Shown here in pieces: positions 1-7,701 of a stretch of DNA of 13,123 bases (position 1 is the stretch's first letter; each line of letters opens with the position of its first letter). The notes beneath the pieces are model-generated. The model made no database searches, was not told the origin of the DNA, and saw nothing but the letters and a program-made list of their open reading frames with translations. Source of the DNA: CAYUUW01 sp964448005 (lineage in GTDB: Bacteria; Patescibacteriota; Gracilibacteria; UM-FILTER-43-11); NCBI GenBank assembly GCA_964448005.1, contig CAYUUW010000039.1, forward strand, positions 1 to 13,123, written 5' to 3'. A program made the position numbers and the translations under genes.

Positions 1-1
1 A

Positions 2-907
2 GAGGCCACGTTGGCCCTTCTGGAGGCCGTCAAGGCCGATCCGACGGGCTGTCTGGCCAAACTGGGGCCGGCGAATCTCAGCACTCCCATCTTGACGGTG
101 TTGTTCGATGAAGCCAGCGAGGCCTTGGTAGCACAAGGATTCTCCACGGAAGTGCCCGACGACAACGACGACCGCCTGCGGCGAGACGACCCCACCTACG
201 ATTGCCCCGAGACCGTCGGAAGCACGCTCCGCGGGGCCGTTTCGCGAGCGAAGTTCATCGAGATCTTGAGGGAACGCGGCGACCAAGCGGCCGCCATTGT
301 GTCTTACGCCAGCGTGGCAGATGTCACGATGGCCCTTCGCAAAGATTACGCGGAAGCCCCCGATCCGAGCGAGAAGCTTCGCATCCTGACCTATTGGGCG
401 GAGAAACTGCGAGATGCGCAGTACAAGAAGTACATCGCGTTCCTCCGACGACGCCTCTCGAGCACCGAAGGTGAAGTCTACTTCGAGGGGCCGTCCGAAG
501 CCGAAACGATCGCCGATCTCTTGCTCTTCGCCATCATGGTCCGCTGTGACGGCGAGGTTCAGGTGGTTTGCGCCGAAGTGGCTCAGCTCGGCCTTCTTCT
601 GGTCGGCTGGACGGAGGAAACTCTCTTCGAGAAGATCAGGCAAATGACGCCACGCCTCCAGGACCACGTCGAACTTTCGGACGAGACCACGGGCGAGGGC
701 AGTCAAGAGGAGGAGTCCGATGACGATGACGAGCTCGACGACTCCGACCTAGGTGAAGAGTTCGACAACTCCGACCTGGAAGGCAAGGACGATGACGCGG
801 GCGATGAGCCGGAAGAGGGCGACGATGACGACCTCGACGAGGCCTCGGATTCCGAGGCTGATGGCGAGCCCGCCATGAACAACGACTCGGGCGACGAGCC
901 CGAATGA
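2..907 (+). CDS. Hypothetical protein with long acidic C-terminal tail (5'-truncated)
   Basis: I do not recognise this protein. The reading frame is open to the left window edge (codons from base 2), so the true start probably lies outside; the first possible start inside is a TTG at 11, with no room to see a ribosome binding site. About 220 residues of mixed, mostly helical-looking sequence contain a hydrophobic stretch near ADLLLFAIMV, too short and charged around it to be a clear membrane span. The last ~75 residues are almost entirely Asp, Glu, Ser and Gly, with small internal repeats such as DDSDLGEE followed by DNSDLEGK. No catalytic motif is visible. Such tails can bind cations or basic proteins, but that is only a general inference. 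The stop (905-907) is followed 8 bases later by a perfect hairpin. Coding is supported by the long open frame and consistent codon use; function is unknown. Confidence 0.7.
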   Translation, partial: EATLALLEAVKADPTGCLAKLGPANLSTPILTVLFDEASEALVAQGFSTEVPDDNDDRLRRDDPTYDCPETVGSTLRGAVSRAKFIEILRERGDQAAAIVSYASVADVTMALRKDYAEAPDPSEKLRILTYWAEKLRDAQYKKYIAFLRRRLSSTEGEVYFEGPSEAETIADLLLFAIMVRCDGEVQVVCAEVAQLGLLLVGWTEETLFEKIRQMTPRLQDHVELSDETTGEGSQEEESDDDDELDDSDLGEEFDNSDLEGKDDDAGDEPEEGDDDDLDEASDSEADGEPAMNNDSGDEPE

Positions 908-914
908 CCAAGTA

Positions 915-950
915 CCCGCAGGCATCTGACCATGTTCAGATGCCTGCGGG
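915..950 (+). terminator. Perfect 15-bp stem-loop after the acidic-tail gene
   Basis: CCCGCAGGCATCTGA (915-929) pairs perfectly with its reverse complement at 936-950 around a 6-base loop. It sits 8 bases after the stop of the acidic-tail gene and 50 bases before the next gene, where an intrinsic terminator is expected. No T-run follows it on either strand, so it may stabilise the mRNA 3' end or act by another route rather than as a classic U-tract terminator. Confidence 0.5.
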
Positions 951-1000
951 ACCCTACCAACAAATTAAATCCAATCATTTATTCATTTTTATTAAAACCC

Positions 1001-1537
1001 ATGACCCCCAACCCTCAGGCCCTGGTCCGCACGAGGCCAGATGAGACTCCGCCTTCGAATCAACCAGCCACAAGCAATTTGGGGCGCTTTTTCGAGCTCG
1101 TCACCCAGGCGTGCGACCTGGGCTCGAGGACGGACCCTAAAAGCACGAATCACACCAGGCTGCCTGTGGACCAGATGTTCGCGGAGGGGGCCTTGGAAGT
1201 CCTGAGGGGAATTGCCCAAGAGAATGAGGCCATGGGCATTGCAACCGTCGACCAAGTCAGGAGCCATCTGCCCCGCCTGAATTTCTTTCTGGAGGCGGGC
1301 ATCGAGCTGGCCGGAGGGCCGGAGGAGGCGGCGAGGGATTTTCTGGGGAGGGCGCATCCCCAGATTGAGAGAAGGGCTTTTGTCCTCTCCTCCAAATCCA
1401 GGACCGTCAGCACGAAGGATCTGTGGGGGGAGGCCGTGGCGGGGTTTCTGCGATCCCTGGTGGATTCCGTGAGGGTAAGGGCGACGGAGGTCCTTGAGGC
1501 GGCGAAGCGCCTGAAAAGGGAGAACAGGGGGGTGATT
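1001..1537 (+). repeat. Homogenised 5' block, copy 1 (pairs with 3072-3608)
   Basis: This 537-bp segment is almost identical to 3072-3608. By eye I find five mismatched bases: two adjacent in codon 4 (AAC versus GCC) and three near the right end. The similarity begins at the ATG; upstream only two C's are shared. It ends abruptly after GTGATT at 1537, where CGA here is replaced by GGC in the other copy. The repeats are in direct orientation, offset by 2071 bp. Confidence 0.95.
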
Positions 1538-3046
1538 CGAGAAAAAGCCGTGAGTTCAGATTATTTAGGCGGCTCAGAGAGTTTGCGAATTGCCTCCAGC
1601 TGGAACCAGGAGTGGATTTTTCGCACAACTTCAACAGCGGAGGGGGCTCTCGGTGAAGAGCCTTTAAACAGCGCAGGGCGTTTTCTTGTGAATGGCGCCA
1701 GAAAAATTACCCTGATGAGGCATGGGCTTTCCGCCGCAAGAAAACTCACAGCCTCCTATCTTGGGGTCAATCTTCCAGCTGAAGTCAGGAGTGCGGCCGA
1801 AACGGACGAAGACATGGAAAATGTTTTATCGAATCATCTAGCCAATTTTCTTTTAGGCGTTGAACGGCCCTATCTGACAGCCGATCAAGTGAGAGAAGTG
1901 GAAGGTGTTTGTCGGCAAAGAATGGATAAAATCAATGAAATTGGGGCTGAATTCAGGGCGCATCTAGTAGAAAAATTTGGCCTAACGGCGGAAGAAACAG
2001 AAGCCATTGAGGCAGATATCAATTCGGCGCTCTCCCGATTGTTCCGGGGCCCTGCCAACAACATGAACACCTTGCTTTACCATCCCTTTCAAGATGAAGG
2101 GCTAAAGAGGCTTGAGGATCGGCTCAGAGGAATGGGGGCGGAAGACAAGCAGGCGGTAGATGCTGCCCAAATAATCTGCATGCCCACCTCGCTTGACACC
2201 TTCCACGACGGCAAAAAAACGACTGGCGATTTACTTCATTCAATCGAGGGCTATCCAACGATTGTAAAACTCCTCTTCATCGAGAAATACGCACTTCCCG
2301 AAGATCAAGAGGGGCTATACTTTCAATGTGCTAAGCTTGAGAATTTGAACGCTGTGTCATTGGCTTTTTTGAGGGAGAAGATAGACATCGACGATCCTTC
2401 TTTGAAGCATTCCGTGAGAATTTTATTATTAAGAACGGACTTAGAACCTCAGGAGCATGCCTCAAGGGTACTGACGATGCTCACCAATCGCATTGAGCAG
2501 ATCAGTGATACAGGTTCTAAAGGTGACAAAGAGCTCATTTTGATAAAAAAACTCATTCAACTCTTGGATGAAATGGAAGAAGGAGAGGTCGAGGCCTTTT
2601 TTGAAGCTCATAGGAAAGTATGCATTGCATTGCTGGGAGAGGTGGAAATTTCCAGGATAAAATTCGATCTAACGGAATTGAGGGAAAGGGCGCCTCACGT
2701 GTGGGAGAAAATAGGTCTCGGCAGACACCTTGGTTTCAGAAACGGTGATTTTGAAGATGCAAAACTCATCGACACCCATGTCAGTACAGGAAAACTGCTT
2801 GCTCCATGGGATCATATGATCACAGGAGAAAGAACGGATGATGAATTGGGCTCACATGGTTTGGAAATAGCGTTTTTTGACGGCGGTCGTGAGCGTATTG
2901 CCCAGCTCATGGCCCAGTATTCGGAACAGGATATCTTCTATTGGGTGCACGAGGGTGAAAGGGATATTGATGAGCAATGGGAGGCTTACATGGAAAAGCA
3001 AAATGCTTATTTTGCTGAACTGAAAAGGCTTTTAGCCGAAAAATAA
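1001..3046 (+). CDS. Hypothetical protein, first of a tandem paralogous pair
   Basis: I do not recognise this 681-aa protein; it has no signal peptide, membrane segment or known catalytic motif that I can see, so it is probably soluble. The frame extends back to 932, but ATG 1001 is chosen because the downstream paralogue starts at exactly the equivalent ATG (MTPxPQALVRTRP). No Shine-Dalgarno sequence precedes it. Residues 1-179 are nearly identical to the neighbour; the rest (~180-681) is homologous but much diverged. The most conserved tail segment is GGRERIA-LMAQYSE-DIFYW at residues 628-648. A short pattern with an Asp-Gln pair (LPVDQM at 54, LTADQV at 292) occurs in both head and middle and could reflect an internal repeat. 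The tail codons are richer in A/T than the head. It is likely cotranscribed with the next gene, 25 bp downstream. Confidence 0.85.
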   Translation: MTPNPQALVRTRPDETPPSNQPATSNLGRFFELVTQACDLGSRTDPKSTNHTRLPVDQMFAEGALEVLRGIAQENEAMGIATVDQVRSHLPRLNFFLEAGIELAGGPEEAARDFLGRAHPQIERRAFVLSSKSRTVSTKDLWGEAVAGFLRSLVDSVRVRATEVLEAAKRLKRENRGVIREKAVSSDYLGGSESLRIASSWNQEWIFRTTSTAEGALGEEPLNSAGRFLVNGARKITLMRHGLSAARKLTASYLGVNLPAEVRSAAETDEDMENVLSNHLANFLLGVERPYLTADQVREVEGVCRQRMDKINEIGAEFRAHLVEKFGLTAEETEAIEADINSALSRLFRGPANNMNTLLYHPFQDEGLKRLEDRLRGMGAEDKQAVDAAQIICMPTSLDTFHDGKKTTGDLLHSIEGYPTIVKLLFIEKYALPEDQEGLYFQCAKLENLNAVSLAFLREKIDIDDPSLKHSVRILLLRTDLEPQEHASRVLTMLTNRIEQISDTGSKGDKELILIKKLIQLLDEMEEGEVEAFFEAHRKVCIALLGEVEISRIKFDLTELRERAPHVWEKIGLGRHLGFRNGDFEDAKLIDTHVSTGKLLAPWDHMITGERTDDELGSHGLEIAFFDGGRERIAQLMAQYSEQDIFYWVHEGERDIDEQWEAYMEKQNAYFAELKRLLAEK

Positions 3047-3071
3047 ACCGTTCTCAATTGACTCCTTTTCC

Positions 3072-3608
3072 ATGACCCCCGCCCCTCAGGCCCTGGTCCG
3101 CACGAGGCCAGATGAGACTCCGCCTTCGAATCAACCAGCCACAAGCAATTTGGGGCGCTTTTTCGAGCTCGTCACCCAGGCGTGCGACCTGGGCTCGAGG
3201 ACGGACCCTAAAAGCACGAATCACACCAGGCTGCCTGTGGACCAGATGTTCGCGGAGGGGGCCTTGGAAGTCCTGAGGGGAATTGCCCAAGAGAATGAGG
3301 CCATGGGCATTGCAACCGTCGACCAAGTCAGGAGCCATCTGCCCCGCCTGAATTTCTTTCTGGAGGCGGGCATCGAGCTGGCCGGAGGGCCGGAGGAGGC
3401 GGCGAGGGATTTTCTGGGGAGGGCGCATCCCCAGATTGAGAGAAGGGCTTTTGTCCTCTCCTCCAAATCCAGGACCGTCAGCACGAAGGATCTGTGGGGG
3501 GAGGCCGTGGCGGGGTTTCTGCGATCCCTGGTGGATTCCGTGAGGGTAAGGGCAACGGAGGTCCTTGAGGCGGCGAAGCGCCTGGAAAGGGAGAATAGGG
3601 GGGTGATT
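3072..3608 (+). repeat. Homogenised 5' block, copy 2 (pairs with 1001-1537)
   Basis: This is the second copy of the 537-bp direct repeat and codes for residues 1-179 of the downstream paralogue. The near-perfect identity contrasts with the heavily diverged sequence that starts right after 3608. Such a pattern is expected from recent gene conversion or from a fused duplicated module. An assembly artefact at a repeat is also possible. Confidence 0.95.
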
Positions 3609-5201
3609 GGCGGCAACCGCATCACAGTAAACGGCTATAATCACCTGAGTGATTTGCTTGGTTGGGGCCAAGAGCCGAACAAGATTTTGATAGCTTATCT
3701 TATGGATGGAAGGCGGATTTTAGGCCTAGAGGGGCTAAGGCTATCCGTCGCCAAAAAATTAGCCGCCCCCTATCGCCATGTCAGCCTTCCTGATGAGGTG
3801 AGTGGAAGAATTCGCATTGACAGTAAAAACACTAGAGAGGCGATCCGACGAAGAATTCCTGATTATAATGAAGAAATGGAAAGAGAAACAGTACATCAAG
3901 ATCTTCCTATTTTGCTGAGCACCTATCTTGCCAACTTCATTTTAGGGACTGAGCAATTCTACATAAGCGCCGACCAGATGAGGGTGGTCCAGAGGGTGTG
4001 TGCGGACTGGGACGGAGCAGGGGGAATGTTGGCTGATTTCAAAAGACATTTAAAAAGGCGTTTTGATCTAACGGATGAAGAAATGAAAGCCATTGAAGCG
4101 GACATTGACGCTGTGCCGAATTCCGTCAATGACTCGGTCTTTAACGCCACCCTTTACCGTCCTTTTGAGAACGCGGAAATAAATACCCTCTGCGAACGCC
4201 TGATGAAGTTGGGGGCCAACAGAGATCATGCTTATGGAATGGCAAGATATTTCCATGATCCGGATGAGGTTCGAACGGGCGAAGACGCTGATTACTATAG
4301 AAAATATCTAAGTCAAATGACTCATTTGCCTCTTATTATTCAGTGCTTGATTATTGAAAGGTTCATAGAGCCAGAGCGTCAGGAGGCCATGTACATGGAA
4401 ATCGCTCTATCAAGCCACGAGTTGGATGCCCTATCCCTTGCCTTTCTGAAAGAAAAAATAGATCTAGGCCACGCCGAATTGCAAAACTCTCCGAAGCTTT
4501 TAGCCGCTCGTTCGGACCTTGCGCCCCAAAAGCATGTTGAATCTTTGCTTGATCTCATTCTGGATCGACAAGTTGATCCCCCATCAGAAATAGACCTGCC
4601 TACTGAAAAAACGGATACTTATCAGCTTGGAGTAGACTGGCTGAACATAGATGGCACCGATGTCAGGCTACTCAAAAAAGCCCTCGCGATAGTCGATCGT
4701 ATTCCCGATGAGGAAGTTGAGGACTTTATTGCCAGGGGAAGACAATTGTGGGTGGCGATGATCATTCGGACCGACGCCCCAGGCGTGATCAGGCGGGATT
4801 TTGACCTTTCACCCCTTAGGGACCGCGTTCCCGCCTTATGGGAAAAGTTGAATTTAGCCAAGCATTTAAATAACAGGGATTATGATTATTCACGCGGCGT
4901 CGGCTGGAGGACATCTGTTTTTGACGATGAAGGCGAGTACGATGTACTTCTGCCCTGGGAGCAGATGATGGATGAACGATTGGATGAGGATCATTTAGAT
5001 TCTGATCACCTTTTTCTTAGCCATTTTGAGGGTGGACGAGAAAGAATCGCCGCTCTGATGGCCCAATACTCGGAGCGAGACATCTTCTACTGGTTCCATG
5101 GCGACGGAGAAAATGCGGATGCGCTCTGGGCGGATTATGAACAAAGACGCGAGGCTTTTTTCATTGCCGTTAAAGCATTGGAAGAAAAAAGCAAAAAGTA
5201 G
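3072..5201 (+). CDS. Hypothetical protein, second of a tandem paralogous pair
   Basis: This 709-aa protein is the paralogue of the upstream gene and is equally unrecognised. It appears soluble, with no signal peptide or membrane span. Residues 1-179 are almost identical to the neighbour; beyond that only scattered blocks match, for example ISADQM (298), AFLKEKIDL, a shared W-E-K-L/I-x-L segment, and GGRERIA-LMAQYSE-DIFYW (654-674). Compared with the first copy it carries extra acidic and polar insertions around residues 495-530 and 610-625. ATG 3072 is the start equivalent to 1001 in copy 1; no Shine-Dalgarno is seen, and the 25-bp gap after the first gene suggests one transcript. Both copies are full length with no frameshift, so both are probably functional. 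The pair may have different partners through the diverged tails; this is inference only. Confidence 0.85.
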   Translation: MTPAPQALVRTRPDETPPSNQPATSNLGRFFELVTQACDLGSRTDPKSTNHTRLPVDQMFAEGALEVLRGIAQENEAMGIATVDQVRSHLPRLNFFLEAGIELAGGPEEAARDFLGRAHPQIERRAFVLSSKSRTVSTKDLWGEAVAGFLRSLVDSVRVRATEVLEAAKRLERENRGVIGGNRITVNGYNHLSDLLGWGQEPNKILIAYLMDGRRILGLEGLRLSVAKKLAAPYRHVSLPDEVSGRIRIDSKNTREAIRRRIPDYNEEMERETVHQDLPILLSTYLANFILGTEQFYISADQMRVVQRVCADWDGAGGMLADFKRHLKRRFDLTDEEMKAIEADIDAVPNSVNDSVFNATLYRPFENAEINTLCERLMKLGANRDHAYGMARYFHDPDEVRTGEDADYYRKYLSQMTHLPLIIQCLIIERFIEPERQEAMYMEIALSSHELDALSLAFLKEKIDLGHAELQNSPKLLAARSDLAPQKHVESLLDLILDRQVDPPSEIDLPTEKTDTYQLGVDWLNIDGTDVRLLKKALAIVDRIPDEEVEDFIARGRQLWVAMIIRTDAPGVIRRDFDLSPLRDRVPALWEKLNLAKHLNNRDYDYSRGVGWRTSVFDDEGEYDVLLPWEQMMDERLDEDHLDSDHLFLSHFEGGRERIAALMAQYSERDIFYWFHGDGENADALWADYEQRREAFFIAVKALEEKSKK

Positions 5202-5260
5202 CTTGAATATTTAGAGGATCTAACTTTAGGTATTTAATATCAGTGGCAGTGGGACCTTCG

Positions 5261-5290
5261 TTGGACATTTGGAAGGATTTTTGCTATAAT
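5261..5290 (+). promoter_or_regulatory. Predicted sigma-70-type promoter overlapping the M23/SLH start codon
   Basis: A -35 box TTGGAC (5261-5266), an 18-base spacer and a perfect -10 box TATAAT (5285-5290) are visible. The -10 box overlaps the ATG at 5289, so transcription from it would start near 5297, inside the annotated gene, and would favour the in-frame ATG at 5322. Either this promoter is not used, or the protein starts 11 residues later. Confidence 0.55.
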
Positions 5291-7601
5291 GAAAAGATTT
5301 TTAGAAAAAACCAAAACCAAAATGTTCTCCTCCAAAAAAATTGAGTTCCTGGTTCGGCGACTGGGAAAAAAGAGAGGTCGCCCTAGCGCGCAGGCTGCCG
5401 AGGCTTCGGCCTTGCGGATCAAAAAAGCCCTGAAGGGGGCAGGCGTGGCCCTCTTCGCCTTGGCCTTGGGCGCCCTGGTCCATTTTCAGGAGCGAACGGG
5501 CGATTGGCTCAAGGCCAGCCTGCTGGAGGCCCCGCTCCCCTTCGATGGAACCGTCTATCCGGTGGAGCAGGTTCCGCGCTGGAGCAAGGCCGGATACGAC
5601 AAAAGCAAGCCCTACAGCCAGTATTCCGCCAGCGAGCTTCAGCCCCTGCCGCGCTACGATCTTGAGGTTCTGCAGTTTCCCGACGACCAGCTGGTGTGGG
5701 GAAAGCCCGAGCATGATGCCATCCGAGATGCGAAAATCACCTACTCCGTGGTTTATTTGGGAAACTACTCCATGGATCACAAGGAGATGTCCGGCAGCCA
5801 CCTGGCGGTGGACATCGTGATGCCCAAAGGCACCCCTATTCGCTCCGTCGCGAACGGAAAGGTGGTGAAGACCTCCCTGACCTCCAGCGGCTTCGGTCAT
5901 CATGTGGTGATCGAGCACGTCGGCGTTCCCGATCCGGACTATCCCGACAAAACCACTACGCTCTATTCCGCCTTCAACCACATGGATAGGATCGACGTGA
6001 AGGAGGGGCAGAATGTGAAAAAGGGCGAATGGATAGGCACCAGCGGAATGACAGGCACGGCCACCGTGGCCCACTTGCATTACCAGATGGACCGCAAGGA
6101 GGCCCCCTGGCACCCCTGGTGGCCGTTTTCATGGGCCGAATCCCAGGCGGCAGGCCTCAGCTTTTTCGAAGCCGTCAATGCCGGCCTGAACATGGATCAG
6201 GCCAAGAAATACACCATAAACCCCATGCCCTATGTGGAGCGATACTTGGATCTTTCCTCTGTTCCGCCTGCTCCCCCTGCTGGCGATCAGCCTGCTGCAA
6301 GCGTCGGGGATCCTGCTGCTGGCGGCAGCCATTCGCAGCCTGCTGCGGCAGCCCCGCAGGAAGCCATCAGCGGCCAGACGACGAATCCGCCCGAGCCTAA
6401 GGCTCCTGAGGCCGACCTAGAGCCAGTCCCCATCGCGCCCGACCGGACGGACAGCTCGCTCTTTTCGCTCAAGGTGAGCGCCGAAGCCGCCGCTTTGGCG
6501 GGAAGCTCAGTGGGCATCCTGGTGGAAGACCCTCAGGGCCAGGTGGAACGCCTGTCCGACACGGATAGGATTTCCGTGGAGCTGAAGGGGGTAGGCAGCC
6601 TCTCCCAAAAGACCTTGAGGAAATCGGACTTCCGCAATGGGGCAGCCCGAATTTCGCTGCGCAGCGACGAAACGGGAAGCGCCAGCGTGATGATCGGCAA
6701 GGGCAGCGTTCAGGTGAGCTTTGTTCAGCAGGCGCAGGTCGCCGCTTCGCTGAAGCTGGAGCACCCGGAAAGCGCGGAGCAGGGCATCGAGCAATGGATT
6801 GAGATTTCCGGCCTGGACGAGAGCGGAGGGGCAACCCCCATTGTCAGCTTCGGCGGAATCCTGACGCTGAGCGCCAAGGAGGGGCAGGCCCGCTTTGAGC
6901 CGGCCACCCTGACGGCCCAGGACTTCCGCACCGGAAAGGCGACCGTGAAATTCACTCCGCTCAGCCGAGACCGCTTGGTGATCCGTGCGCAGAACGGCGG
7001 CCTGCTGGGCGAAACCCAGCCCATGCCCGTGACGGAGAAGAGAGGCTTCAGCGACGTGAGCCGCAGCCACCCCCACCACAAGGCCATCATGGCCCTGTAC
7101 GACCAAGGGGTGATCAAAGGCTATCCGGACGGATCGTTCAAGCCCAAACAGACCGTGAACCGAGTGGAAGCCCTGCAGATGCTGATGAAGGCTTTCCAAG
7201 TCCAAGGTCAGGGCGCTTCCGAGCTTCCCTTTTCCGACACCCAGAAAGGCGCATGGTACAGCGAAGCCCTGGCTTCCGCATTGAATAAAAAAATTGTTCA
7301 AGGGTACGCCGACGGCACCTTCCGGCCCGAGCAGACGGTGATTGTGGCCGAGTACATCAAAATGCTCTTCGAGGCCGGCGGAATAGAAAGCACGGCCCAG
7401 ATCAGCGCCGCTCCTTATGCGGATGTGCCCAAGGAGAGCTGGTACGCTTCCTACGCCCACCTGCTGAACCGCAAGAACCTGCTGGAGGTGGAGGACGGAA
7501 AGCTGAATCCCGGCAGCGGAATGACCCGCGAAAAGGTGGCCGAAACCATCTACCGGCTCAACTACCTGATGAAGAACGACTTGCTCACCTATTCCGGCTG
7601 A
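5289..7601 (+). CDS. Membrane-anchored M23 metallopeptidase with Ig-like region and three SLH domains
   Basis: This is a cell-surface peptidoglycan hydrolase candidate, 770 aa. A basic N-terminus is followed by one hydrophobic segment (about residues 49-66), acting as an anchor or long signal peptide. The M23 (LytM/lysostaphin) domain spans roughly 165-275 and has all expected zinc and catalytic positions: H171 and D175 (HLAVD), H231 (FNHMD) and H262/H264 (AHLHY). M23 enzymes cut peptide cross-links in murein. A Pro/Ala/Gln-rich linker (~325-390) leads to two probable Ig-like beta domains (~391-582). Three SLH repeats follow (~587-640, 648-706, 708-762), with the typical GYPDGSFKPKQTVNR and GYADGTFRPEQTV signatures; SLH domains bind cell-wall polymers. 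The start at 5289 has GGAAGGA 11 bases upstream, but ATG 5322 is an alternative because a promoter overlaps the first ATG. The gene is convergent with the lipoprotein gene. No key residue is missing. Confidence 0.93.
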   Translation: MKRFLEKTKTKMFSSKKIEFLVRRLGKKRGRPSAQAAEASALRIKKALKGAGVALFALALGALVHFQERTGDWLKASLLEAPLPFDGTVYPVEQVPRWSKAGYDKSKPYSQYSASELQPLPRYDLEVLQFPDDQLVWGKPEHDAIRDAKITYSVVYLGNYSMDHKEMSGSHLAVDIVMPKGTPIRSVANGKVVKTSLTSSGFGHHVVIEHVGVPDPDYPDKTTTLYSAFNHMDRIDVKEGQNVKKGEWIGTSGMTGTATVAHLHYQMDRKEAPWHPWWPFSWAESQAAGLSFFEAVNAGLNMDQAKKYTINPMPYVERYLDLSSVPPAPPAGDQPAASVGDPAAGGSHSQPAAAAPQEAISGQTTNPPEPKAPEADLEPVPIAPDRTDSSLFSLKVSAEAAALAGSSVGILVEDPQGQVERLSDTDRISVELKGVGSLSQKTLRKSDFRNGAARISLRSDETGSASVMIGKGSVQVSFVQQAQVAASLKLEHPESAEQGIEQWIEISGLDESGGATPIVSFGGILTLSAKEGQARFEPATLTAQDFRTGKATVKFTPLSRDRLVIRAQNGGLLGETQPMPVTEKRGFSDVSRSHPHHKAIMALYDQGVIKGYPDGSFKPKQTVNRVEALQMLMKAFQVQGQGASELPFSDTQKGAWYSEALASALNKKIVQGYADGTFRPEQTVIVAEYIKMLFEAGGIESTAQISAAPYADVPKESWYASYAHLLNRKNLLEVEDGKLNPGSGMTREKVAETIYRLNYLMKNDLLTYSG

Positions 7602-7701
7602 GCGGACAAAAGGCGAAGTAAAATCCCCCCCTAACGTCACAGCCCTGGTTTCAAGGCGAATGATGGGGGGGGTCGGCGGCTCTTAGGGCAAAGCCAAAAG
7701 A

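Noticed and set aside
932..1000. N-terminal extension of the first paralogue to 932
   Set aside because: It would run through the loop and right arm of the perfect hairpin, and the second paralogue starts at the ATG equivalent to 1001.
3054..3671. Long minus-strand open frame (and its equivalent at 992-1357) opposite the shared head
   Set aside because: It is the antisense of a well-supported gene in both copies; its openness follows from the G+C-rich codons of the plus strand, and the protein shows no domain.
6507..7640. 377-codon minus-strand frame
   Set aside because: It lies opposite the SLH and Ig-like regions, which have clear family signatures on the plus strand; the minus translation is a low-information shadow rich in His, Gln and Leu.
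7625..7672. C7 and G8 runs that could form a hairpin terminator between the convergent genes
   Set aside because: Homopolymer runs separated by a ~33-base loop pair without specificity, and no T-run follows the second arm on the plus strand.
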